From contig JAOTON010002237.1 in NCBI GenBank assembly GCA_034440635.1, positions 186,001 to 250,000 on the forward strand: 64,000 nt of DNA. Direction: 5' to 3'. The DNA comes from Lepas anatifera (lineage: Eukaryota > Arthropoda > Thecostraca > Lepadidae). A program made the translations under genes and the position numbers. Shown here one piece after another: positions 33,703 to 45,700 of this stretch (position 1 is the first letter of the stretch; the number at the start of each line of letters is the position of its first letter). The notes beneath the pieces were generated by a model, which had not been told where the DNA came from, made no database searches, and saw nothing but the letters and a program-made list of their open reading frames with translations.

Positions 33703-36700
33703 GTGAGTGGGACAGTCCTCCTACCTCTAGCTGAAGCAGTGCAGCACGGGGTACGATGGGTGAGTGGGACAGTCCTCCTATGAAGCAGTGCAGCACGGAG
33801 AACAATGGGTGAGTGGGACAGTCCTCCTATGAAGCAGTGCAGCACGGAGTACGATGGGTGAGTGGGACAGTCCTCCTATGAAGCAGTGCAGCACGGAGTA
33901 CGATGGGTGAGTGGGACAGTCCTCCTACCTCCAGCTGAAGCAGTGCAGCACGGAGAACGATGTGTGAGTGGGACAGTCTTAAGAATTTGAAGTGTTGTAA
34001 TGAGCGTGAAAGTCATGATGATAATGTTATAAAAATTAACCGGAAATTAACCGGTTAATTAATTAATTAATAAAAAATTAACCGGATCAGACCTACCTGC
34101 AAAAAACCGTGGCCTAGAAAAAATCATGGAACTATTTATGTCGAACGGATACCCGGCCAAACTCATCAAAAACATACAAAACTCTGCCAAATATAAACCA
34201 TGCCAACCACGTCCCAAGAACAAGAACAGGAACACAACTTACATCTCTCTCCCATACATTGATGAGCAGCTCACGCACAAGATCACCACCGCAGCCAGAT
34301 CCACAGACCTAGCCATTACGATAGCCTGGAAGAGTGGTGAAACACTCTCAAACATCCTCATAAGATCATCACTAAACCCACCACCATGCCCTAAAGGACA
34401 CAGGAAATCATGCAGCACATGCGATGCCGGGTTACAGGGAGGTGCCACATCAAAAATACAGTATACCTTATCACATGCCTACTTTGCAACATGTTTTATA
34501 TAGGGGAAACAACTCGCCAAATCCGTACCCGCTTCATGGAACATTTAGGTCACGCTAGGAGAAAAGAAAAGGGTAAGTATCTAGGAGACCACACCATATC
34601 ACATCACCCCACTAGACGCATCACAGACAAGGACTTCGCAATAAAAATTATTCATGTTTGTAAAGACTCAGCAGAATGCAAAATTAAAGAATCAATAGAA
34701 ATCCGAAACCGCAGACCACAAATAAATAAGCAATTCTCCTCGTGGCGCCTCCTACAACCAGTACCATACACATACACGTATACCACTTAAGACCAAACCA
34801 CCACGCATAAACACTCGCCACACCACCACACATCCATCGCTGAAAATTGTTTTTACTCACTGTTACATCCATAGTTTTGTTGCATACTGTGCTTTTATGT
34901 GTGTTTAGTTTCTGTATCCTGTAGTTTGTAAATGTCTCTTTTTGTAGGTAACTCATCACACTGTATCCTTCGCGAGATGTTAAACATTGTTTTCACGTGT
35001 ACCTGCTTGCTGTTCGCCCTAAATTCAAATTGAATTTAAAAATCATTGCTATCAATGACTATCAAATTCAAAACTTGCTCCTGAAGAAGACACGCCGTCG
35101 AAATATCAATATACTATTTGGCATTTTCAATTTCATTATACTACGAGCGATTTCCGGTTAATTTTTATAACATTATCATCAGTGGGACAGTCCTCCTAAC
35201 TGAAGCAGTGCAGTTCTGAGAACGATGGGTGAGTGGGAGAGTCCTCCTATGAAGCAGTGCAGCACGGAGTACGATGGGTGAGTGGGACAGTCCTCCTACC
35301 TCCATCTGAAGCAGTGCAGCACGGGGAACGATGGGTGAGTGGGACAGTCCTCCTATGAAGCAGTGCAGCACTGAGAATGATGGGTGAGTGGGACAGTCTT
35401 CCTGCGTTCAGCTGAAGCAGTGCAGCACGGAGAACGATGGGTGAGTGAGATAGTCCTCCTGGCATGGCTCTGTCGTGTACCACCATGAGCCAGCCACGAG
35501 TCTTAACCTTACCTTCACTTTCCGTCTTTAAAACGGAAGACTTGACTCAATGTTGATGTAAAATGTGTAATGTAAAATGTTGGTGTAATGTTGTGTACTC
35601 AATGACTCAATGTAATGTTTTTACTCTTCACGCTCATCATTTTAGCGTTGTATACGCGTGTGCCCTATTGGGTATTTTACTCCGGTTGTACAGTGTTTGT
35701 GCTCTTATCATGTGTATATAATGTCGATTGTCCTCTATACCGATGTACCATTGTTTTATCTCCTCTACTTTGCCTTTTATTGGGGTCATCCCGTGGGCAA
35801 TGAATTAAATAAATACAAATAAATACAAATACAAGATACAATTATCAACAATAAAGGCGTTTTACCGGTTTATCAATTAGGTTTACTGAAACGTCCACTG
35901 CCCGTGCAAGGACAGAACTAGGCGTGTACCCATTGCAAATAAAGCTCCTCCTTTTTACCTTTAATGTGTTTGTACTTCCATGCGCCTGAGCCGTGTTGAA
36001 AACTGCATTAGGGCCAAGGTGACTTTAAGAAGAAAAAAACAAGAACTAAGGCATGGGATTCTTATAGTGGTCTAGCCAGAAAGCTTAACTCCGCCATGTC
36101 ATGCATTGCATTGTGATAGTCTCTGAAAATTGGGAAAGTTAAATTGTCTTATCAATGGCTCCAAATATTAGAATGATGTTTGTGATACATTTTCTAAATT
36201 GAGAAATTCGGCATCACTTTACTGGAATGATTTCTAAATAAAATTTAGGCATATCTTTTATCCCGTTGACATTAAAGCCAGCCTCTAAGTACTCGTGTCG
36301 CCTGAAAGTGGAAGCTCTCCCGTCCAGTTTGTCTTTCCAAGAACAGATGTGCTAGAAATAGTGTCGGACAGAGCAGCCTGTTTGAACTAACCGGTTATCC
36401 AATCAGTTGCTGCCCTGTTAGGTTATACAATTGGAACAGCACGTCATCCATCAGCCGAGCTCAATTAGCCCTCTGGTCGTCCAATACACTCTGGAAAACA
36501 TTACCCTGTCATCAATGAACGTTGAAGCACCAGCTGTTTATTCTATCACGCCTGCAAGGCCTTAGTCTTTATTCTATTGCCAGAAGCTGTGCGCAATAAA
36601 TCAATTCAATGCTTGCAGCGTCGTTCGCAACGGTAGCTCCCCTGCAGACGCTGCTCTTTAGCCAGTTCCATTACATTTACGCGCTGGCATTTGTTTTGCC

Positions 36701-39700
36701 TGAGCGAGCACGAATACCGATCAATTTATCTCCATCCCCGCCAGAAGGCAGGACGGCTGCTCGCTCGGTCTGTAAGGCTCTGGCCCGGTGCAGGGTGGTT
36801 TGAACCCCAGCGCGGCGGAGCAGAGCGGTGGTCTGGCCGTGCTGGAACACCAGAGTCTGCGTGTGCAGGCCGTCGAGCGAGGAACAGTCGCAGTCTGAGG
36901 TCTGCGGTGACTGTTTTTGCGGTGTATCTGGGTCACAGGCCCACTGCTGGAGTGGCAGAGATCAGGCTGGAAGGACGACCAAGGCTCTCGGTGTACCGCA
37001 CAGGCACGCACCATCCGACGTCGCCGTCTGTACGCCCGACAGCTGCTCAATGTTTTGCCGGCTTCAGGTCTGCGATTAGCACGGCTTTGGTTTTCCATAA
37101 CCTTGCATTGGTAATCCTGCACCAATTTTTACGCCCCTTGCAGGTGAGGGAAGGGGTTGTCAGTAACCCCTCCCTAAGGTCTCTGGACGTGGTCCAGAAA
37201 CGGTCGTGGTATGTACGGTTCGAGTCGCCTTGCGTAACTTACGATGCATTCGTTGCACACTGTTTGAAGAACAAAAAAAATATTGTCACTTCAGGTCACC
37301 GAGCTATGACGGTTTTTTCGGAAGCATGGAGGGTAAACCTTGACTTTTTAGACTTATTGCTGCGCTCCCAGGGGCTTAGCTTGGATGTAAGGCATGCTGT
37401 GATATCATTTGACCTTTTGGGACCTTTATTGAGCCTTGTCCATTGAACACAATATTTGAACACTTTCAGGAAGAAAATAAACTTAGATTAAAACAATTAC
37501 TCAGTAATCCTTTGTGTCGGATTCGAACTTAGCGTCCACTACAGGAGTAAAACGCGGGCATTCTGGCCAACTGACTTTCAGCTATCTGTGGCCTTTGACC
37601 CCGCCCCACGAATTCCCAGATGTGTAAAGAGGCTTCAGTGTATGGTGCATGAGTAGAAGAGCAAAAGTCCTGTGCTTACTAAGATGACGATGTTATGGCG
37701 CTTTATTTTATTAATTGTTCGGTATTTTTATCAATAGCACCCAGAGCGGCGAAATTGATCATGAGAGTAAAACATTAGCCATTGACCTTACCTCGAAGTT
37801 GCTGTTTTACTTGCCATAAACTTGTCTACCCCCATCTCTGATCATTTTTCTTATGCTTTTATGTATGATAATGAAAGGAAGCTAACTTTAAGGATGCACT
37901 TTCCATTCTCATGAGTGAGATTTTTAGTGCAAAATTATCGGTAAAAATCTAAGATGGCGTAAAACTGGCAAGGTGGCAAAGTGACAAAGACTGGCGTGGT
38001 TTGTTTTCTTGCGATGTTTTTTTAACAACCATGTCAGCTGATATGCCGAAGCCGACCCCTTTAATTCAACATTGGCAAGTTTTAAATCGAGTGTCAGGAA
38101 GCATATAAGAAGCCATCCATTTTTAAAATGGCTGTAGATCGTATTGTTTTCGTAAGGTGAAGTGCCAAGTGATTTAACTGGTAATTTTAGTATTTTCACA
38201 TTTACTATTGTATGATCATTCTTGCATCCGTCTTGATATTTTATCGTGTGTATGGCATTGTAAATGTTGACCATGATGTTTTATCCTTTTGACTTCAGCT
38301 ATAATTGGGTGCCATACCTTCCTGTTGCTGATTATACTCAATAAACATTTAAAAAACTCGAAGCCACCTAAAATTATAATTAAGATTAGAAAAAGTGAAA
38401 ACAAATACAAATTGCCCAATTTCTTTATAAAGGAGCTTATCATTTGCTAGAATTATACCGAACGCAACGAATGTCCGAAGTGAAATCACAGAATTGTAAC
38501 GACCTTCACTGACGTATTTGTCTAGGTTTGGATTAAATACTTCGCTCAAAGACTCAAATTTCCAAGACACGTTGATGTAATACAAGATGTACGTATTGTT
38601 TGTTCTTATGATTTCCCACCTGTCCATGCGCAATACTACCTCTTTGTTAGACCGCTCACATGTGCGTTTCCTCAGCTCTCGTTTGCAGACACTCTCAAAC
38701 AAACTCACTCACCCCTCCTCTCCACCAATTCACCCTGGGCCCTGTCCAAAGTTGGCTGCTGCTGTCAGCAGCTTAAGCCGGCCCTGAACAGCTAGCGTCG
38801 ACGTCAGAATCCGGCCGTGTGTGTCACGAACCGGTGTTGTGTGTGCAGCAGTGTGCCAGGGCCCGGATGTGACTCATTTACACAGGCCTAGTGAGGTCAG
38901 CTGTATACAAAGATTTGCACGACGCCCAGTAAACGTGTCCTTGTTGGACGCTGTTCTAGTCTTCGTGGCTGCAGCCGACAACGAAGGTGTGCAAGCTGGC
39001 TTCGAACTTTGGCGCTCTTGAACTGTGATGCGCCTTTTTGCTGTTATTCTAAGTCTAAATTTTAGCGCTTGAAAGTCTTCCCAAGCAGTTGAAGTTTTTG
39101 AGGGAGCTTCGTTACCAAAGCAGAATGGATGTGCTATAAATTAAAATCTGTACTATTCTCTACACTGGCGCACGCAGAGGGGGGGGAGCAAGGGACCAGG
39201 CCCCCAAAAGACGAAATTGTTTTCCAATCTTCTTAAAAGAACGTTATTTTTTTCATTTCCCCGAGTTTCCAACCCCACAAACGGTGCTCCTGCTTCATCC
39301 TCTGATTCTCTATGGAGAATCGTTTTGAACGTGCGGAGATAGAAACTCTCCTGAATATATTGCCCGTGCGTCTTGGCCTGAGTGTTTAAGCAGGCCTACG
39401 GCAAAACAGCACCACACAGTCCCGAAGCTAAATATGACACAGCTGGGGGTCTTTAATTTAAGTAAAGACAGGGTGCAGTGTATCGCGAGTAGGTAACAAA
39501 ACGAGGAATGCGTTGCATATGTACATACCTTTCTCGAGAATGAGCTGCTTATGACTGTTTCAGTGTAATTGCATATATCGGGCCGGCATAGAAATTCCGT
39601 TCAAGATCAATGTTTTTGATTCTTCATGCGGAAAATCAAATCAAATGTTCCCAATAATTCGCTTTGTTTCTCCTTTCTCTCAGACCCGTTTTCAGTTTTT

Positions 39701-42700
39701 ACATTGGCACTAGCTTTGGGACTCTATTACACACCGACTGTTGAGGTTATATGACGTCGCCAACTCTCACCCTGTTGGGGGTATTATGGGGATTGGAAAG
39801 ACTTTTGCAGAATACGTGCCCGGGGATTTAAACACCGGGTCAACAGTGTGGAAGTCGCATGCTCTTCCCCCACGCCACTGCATCCCTTGGAAGTTTTTTT
39901 ACGTTGGTTGGAACTGATGATGAACATGAGAGGTCGCAATTTGTTCGGCCTTCCACCATCGTTAGCTAGCCCGCCAGGGTGGGTGTCGGCGGTTTTGGGG
40001 GTGGTCACCTGTGGTGCGTGTGGGCGCGCCGTGCCACCAGTCAGGCGGGTCCCAGTGAAAGTGTGCTGCAGTGACGGCTGCCACCAAAGGCCGCCGGGTG
40101 GTGACGCGGCTCAAAACCCGATACCCGGGCGAGTTATCGCTGACGATCAAGGGAGTAATGTGTAACCTGAAAGAGGTCGTGAACCAATGGGCGTCCGAGC
40201 ACGAAACCAGAAATGTGTTCGGTGGCGCAAATCAGACGCGTAGGATTTAACGATAAAACTTGAGACAGAACAAATCGATAAATGCTTACCAAAGCTGTAG
40301 CTTGGCCGTATAAAAAAACTAATAATTTTTGCTCATTTCACCCTCTAAGAGATTTAAGGACACTAAAACTTCAAGAATTAACCTGAGAAAGATCCCTCTT
40401 AGCAGAAGAACAGAGAGTCTCTAATCCGCGATGTCCTCTGTGTGCAACATGAGTGCATGCAAGCATGAAACTTACGTGCACAGGATTTGCCCGTGATGGC
40501 ACTGGTGTGGGATATAAAAGGTGTAAATGTTGATGACCCTAAACTATTTATGAAAGCTCTTCTTCCACTTCATTCCATGAGATATCAGTGTCACGCACTC
40601 AATAGATTATCATTTCTGGAAGCTTAACCTTTTTATAGATCTCGGCAAGATTAATTGAGAGTTGGATAGGCGACGGGTTGTGATCGGAGAAAGATAAATA
40701 CCGGTACCATTGAGAGACGACCGCTAACCTTAGTGTCAGATAATACCGGACCCGTAAGGTAGAGGTGGATCGTTACGAGACTGAATGAACTCAAATAGAG
40801 CGCCATTAATAATAGCGGATCCAGGTAAGGGAGAGATCAGCCTGTCTGTCATGGGCCAGTGCGTCTCTTCATTACCCCAGTGGAGTTCGTAGTCTGGGCC
40901 GCAGTTCATCATTAGGAGGTGTACAAGGAAGCTCTCGAGCCAATGTTCCACGGAGCTTCAACAAGCGCGCCTGGGTGGGCGGCTGCAACAGACTTATGGG
41001 TCTTGAAAATACTATCAGAGAATGATTCGACAGTTTTTGCTCTGAGATTGTTGGTTAAATTCATTCACGCATCATTAACAGCCCAAACTGTGATTCCAGG
41101 CCAAGGCCTGTCATTCACAGCTCGGATCCAGCACCACCTCACTGAGAGCACGCTGTTAGTCCCACGGGGTCCCCACGTGTCGGCGACAACAGGTGACCTT
41201 GAGACTGAGATAGCGGTACACTCTGCCGCCCGGCTTTCTCAGCCAAGGTAGCCGGGCTCAGCCGCTGTTGTTCTGACAGCTGGAATCCTCCCCACCGCGA
41301 ACATTCAGCATTTGTAAGGCATTAAGATATACCAGTAGGTATTTATGACAGATCCGTCTGGCTTGGAAAACTAGAAGCGTGACGGCTATAAAATCTTTCA
41401 CCCTCAAATGTTGGGAGATTATTCTCTTTTACTCAAGGTTGATAATTACATATGATAATTACAGCAAAGCCTACCTTAAAGGTAGATGGATGGTTAGATA
41501 TATCAACTGCGTCCAATTAAACAGGAACACTGTCTTGCATCGTGGCCACTGAATGAGGCATTTCATTTCATGCTGTATGCCTATGCAGCATGCCATGAGC
41601 AAATGATACCCAAGCAGGCTGTTGTTCCCACTATTTACTGGTTCTCTGTCGGGCAGTACATATTGCTGTAAGCATTTATGGAAACTACAGATAGAAGTCA
41701 CAGAATTTATATACGGTTATATTGCATGGTAGATGACGTTTTTTGTGTTGAAGACAACCGAAGCGAGAGCATTGCCGGCGGAACGTCCGAATTTAAGGGG
41801 AGGGGCACCATGGGCTTTCCAACCCACTTCTTTCCAGTCAACGCCATAGGGCTAGTGTTAAAATTTCTGATTTAAGGGGGGCACCGTACCCCGGTACCCC
41901 CTAGTTCCGCCCCCAGTGAGCTACAGTGGTGTTCATTCTTTGCACTGGTTTCTTTACGGATACTGGAGTTTTTTCTCGACAACTTTCAGGTACTAAATCA
42001 CTTCACATTCTCGCACAGAAAAATCACAGCTCATAACCTTGTCTTCGACTCAGGCATAAGCAATGGATTCTAAAGTGTTCTCTCATCAAGTTAGAATTGG
42101 GCACTTGTCTTGCAGGGACAGTGCACGTCAACGTTGCATAATCCTAACCAGTTGGAATGCTAAATACCTGTGTCATGTAGCATGTCCATTAGATTGCAAC
42201 TGACTGTGGTGTTTGTTGCGTGCATTACGGCGGAAGGATGGTTAAGAAGACATACCACCGTAGCCGCCTGTAACCACATTAAAATAGTGTGTGGTGACGC
42301 ATAATTTGTGAGTTTGCCATGGTCCAGACGTCGTTTCCCACAATCTTCTTCGGCGGCTGGTCGCCTCCCATTTCCGGGAGTCAGTGGCTTGGACTGAATA
42401 CGCCAGTGGGTTGTTCACCTGTCCTCTTCTCTTTTTTTGGTGGTGGAGACAATGGAAGAAGATAATGGTGTCTGGCCTGAAGTGCTGAGGGAAGGCTGGA
42501 CATGCTGGAAATTTTTCGTGCTTCTGTTCTGTTGTTGATGTTCATTGGGGTCACTCGCAGGCGCTCCTTAACCTGCTGCTCATTTTCTTTCGGGTGAGAA
42601 TGAAAGTACGTACAAGGTCAATCTTGAACTGGTCAGCAGGATAGTTAGCGAATGTCTGTGATTCTACTCTGAGGAGAGATTCCCCCAGTTTTTTGTGTAT

Positions 42701-45700
42701 ATGAAATAGGATTTCAAATGACCACTCAACACTTCAGACTTCTAATCTGCAAGGTTATGCTCACTGTCTCTTACCGAAAGTGATTCTGCGCGGTTTCCGT
42801 GCACCCAGCTCAGGAACGCGCTGATCCTCTCTCACAAACTGCTCCGTGTGGTTTCAGTGCCCAGAAACACACTGATTCTCTCGCATAAGCCGTTGCGTGT
42901 GGTTTCAGTGCTTTAAAACGCTCTGATCCTCTCTCACAAACCGTTGCGTGTGGTTTCAGTGCTTTAACCTCGCCCCACCGGAGGCCATCGATGCCCCCTA
43001 AGGTTTTTCCGGGATAGCAGAAAAACGACGAGGCGCAGCACCGCGGTTGAGGGCTCTACCTCTCACTGCATCATTTTCCCATCATCCCTGAAATGTTTTA
43101 CCCCGGGTACTCAGGTCAGGTCACCAGACGAGGTCAACCAAGGTCACCTCACTTCACCTTTAGAGCTCTGTAAGAGTTACATTTCAAAGTCGATCGATTT
43201 GAAACTTCCTACACTTCATGACCCCTCCAAGGTCTACAAGGTGTATATCCGGGATTTTTCGATTTCGTGCCCTGAGGTCAGGTCACGAGGCGACCTCTCC
43301 CATTGGAAAAGCATGGGGAAAGCTATTTCATGATATAAAAGCCACAAAAATGATTGCAAATACTCAGACTGCTCAAAACAACGTTTTTGGACACCCTTTC
43401 ACGGATCTCAGGGGTCATATTTGCCCTTTGACTTTTAAGGTCATCAAGTCACAAGAGGTCAAAAACAGTATTTTGACAATAACTTTTGACCTAATTGAGC
43501 TAGAGCGGTGAAACAAACACCATCGTGTTTGTCTTGTCACTGGCTTTCATTTGATATACGGCAAGGTCCTTTTTGCTTTTGGTGACCTCAGGTCATATTA
43601 GGTCACGAGGTGATCCTCTGGCGGTCAAACCACTGGCGGGTGGTCTTTACGTTCCACATAGCGGAAAAGTACTGGCAATTTGCTATCAAATGTGCTTTAA
43701 CAGGCCTGAATAGCTCTAATGACATAAGAGTTATGCCCAGTTTGGCTAATCATTGCATATTTGAGTGAAAATAGCCGATCTTGACCTAATTTGACCTCTG
43801 GAGGTCAAACCATTGACCTGAGCACTAAAACATGCGAAGTAATTTCTTACTGAATTCACGCGAGCTTTCTATTGCACTTTGGATTTGCGCTAACGCCATA
43901 TTTTCGGTTGAGGGGCCATCGATGGCCCCCGGTGCCCCCGTGTTAAAACGCTCTGATCCTCTCTCTCAAAAACCGTTGCGTGTGGTTTCAGTGCCCAGAA
44001 ACTCACTGATCCTCTCTCACAAACCGTTGCGTGTGGTTTCAGTGCCCAGAAACTCACTGATTCTCCCTCATAAGCCGTTGCGTGTGGTTTCAGTGGCCAG
44101 GAGCGCGTGGTGGCTGTGGAAGATCCCGTGGTCACCGAGGTCTCGCAGGTGCTGCGGGAGTGGACCTCCCGCTGGAAACAGCTCTATGTGGTAAGTTCCT
44201 GCAAGTTATGCTGGAAGATAACCCCATGGAGACAGCAAAAGAGAACCTTGCGTGCCCTGAGTCTAGAGTTATAAAACTACTATATACGAGGCACGTTTCA
44301 TTACATGGAGGGGGGCAGGTGGCCTAGTGGCTTCATTTCCTGAATCCAGATCGGGAAACGCATGGATTAACGTGGGTTCGATTCTCGGGAGACCTCCTTC
44401 CATGTTCTATCTGTCCCCGGGAGACCGCCATCCATGTCCCAGCTGTCCCCGGAGGACCACCCTTCATGTCCCCTCTGGCCCGGCAGAAAGTTTTGTTAAG
44501 TATACACGCCAGTACTCCCTTTAGCCGATGAAGACAATTGTGGAAAATAACTTATTTACATGTTTATTATTGTTCATCAAAATAAATACCTAACAGCTTG
44601 CACCTCCTCCTTTTCGGCACTAGACAAATGCTAGTTCCATTAATCATTCTAGATTAAATTATACTTAACGGTTCGGACCATCTCGTTTTTCCAGTTGCCA
44701 ACATGGGCCTTAGAACTTCATCTTGTCCCTGGGGCCCACGCCGTGGGCCTTATCACCTAAGGCTCACGGCGTGGTTTTCGATGTGGAGTCTGGAAAGTGG
44801 CCGTGCTGCATTATATCGATACGATTAAGCGAATAAATGATAATCGATATTCTTACTCTTTATAGTACTTACATGTACACGTCAGACTACCTATCGCGTT
44901 TCATGATGGCAAAGCTGTTCAAAGAGGCCACGACTGATTAATTTACATTGGTAATCGTCGAAATGCCCAATATTCCTTTTCTTGCGTTATATTAGGAAGT
45001 CAAAGGAATTTCGCTCCTCCAAACAGAAGGGATTACTAGAAATACGTATTCTCGACATAGGCACTTTGTGTCATTGCTGGTCAGTCAGACAACGTATCAC
45101 CCTACCCATGGAGGCGAGACCAAGGGCCGGCGGCTACTTCTCCATCGATTTACGTCGCTGTGCGTCATTGTGCTCCCCTCCTTCTTCCATTTATCAGTCG
45201 ACCAAGGACCAGCCAGGGTCTGCCCTCCCCGGAGAGCATTCGCGGCTGGCCCCAGCGCTCTATCTCGCTGTAAACTGCGAGGGGACCCGGCGTTGTAGAC
45301 TAACAAGTATTGATCTGGTGCACCTTCAAGGTTATCGCGCACAAAAGAGCAAAACAGAGCGGGAGGGAGGGATTTCCTGGAAGGGTGACGCACTGGACTC
45401 TGACCACAGCCGCGGCGTGTCTCACGACTGCAGAAACCAGCCTGGATTAGAACCCTCCATACTTAGGCCGTTCTTTACGGTCCTTCAGATCTGACTGACT
45501 TTTTTAGAGCCATAAACATTTAGAATAAGCACACTCTGGCTCTTCTAGATCCACTTCAAGACTTGTTTCTTGATATGAAAGGAATAAATCATCTTTGTTT
45601 TTTTTTGCTAGACAATTGCATTTCACCAAAATGATTTAGTTGATGTGAATGCTCAGGGGTGTGGCCAAGGAATTGTTATGAGGTGGGGCATGGGCCCCGA

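Larger units (their letters stand above)
35461..41769. other. DOCK intron, no exon recognised
   Basis: Mostly unique intron DNA. It has a SINE A copy at 39741-39892 and the left part of a GGCGNACGCAG-type element near 39163-39250. A long open frame at 36691-37446 was judged accidental. I see no other gene. Confidence 0.5.

Noticed and set aside
33660..35460. Tandem array considered as a CRISPR-like array
   Set aside because: Units are contiguous without unique spacers, lie in a spliced eukaryotic gene, and are copies of the exon edge.
36691..37446. 251-codon open frame in the DOCK intron
   Set aside because: Basic, low-information composition with no recognisable motif, in a GC-rich patch that is also open antisense.
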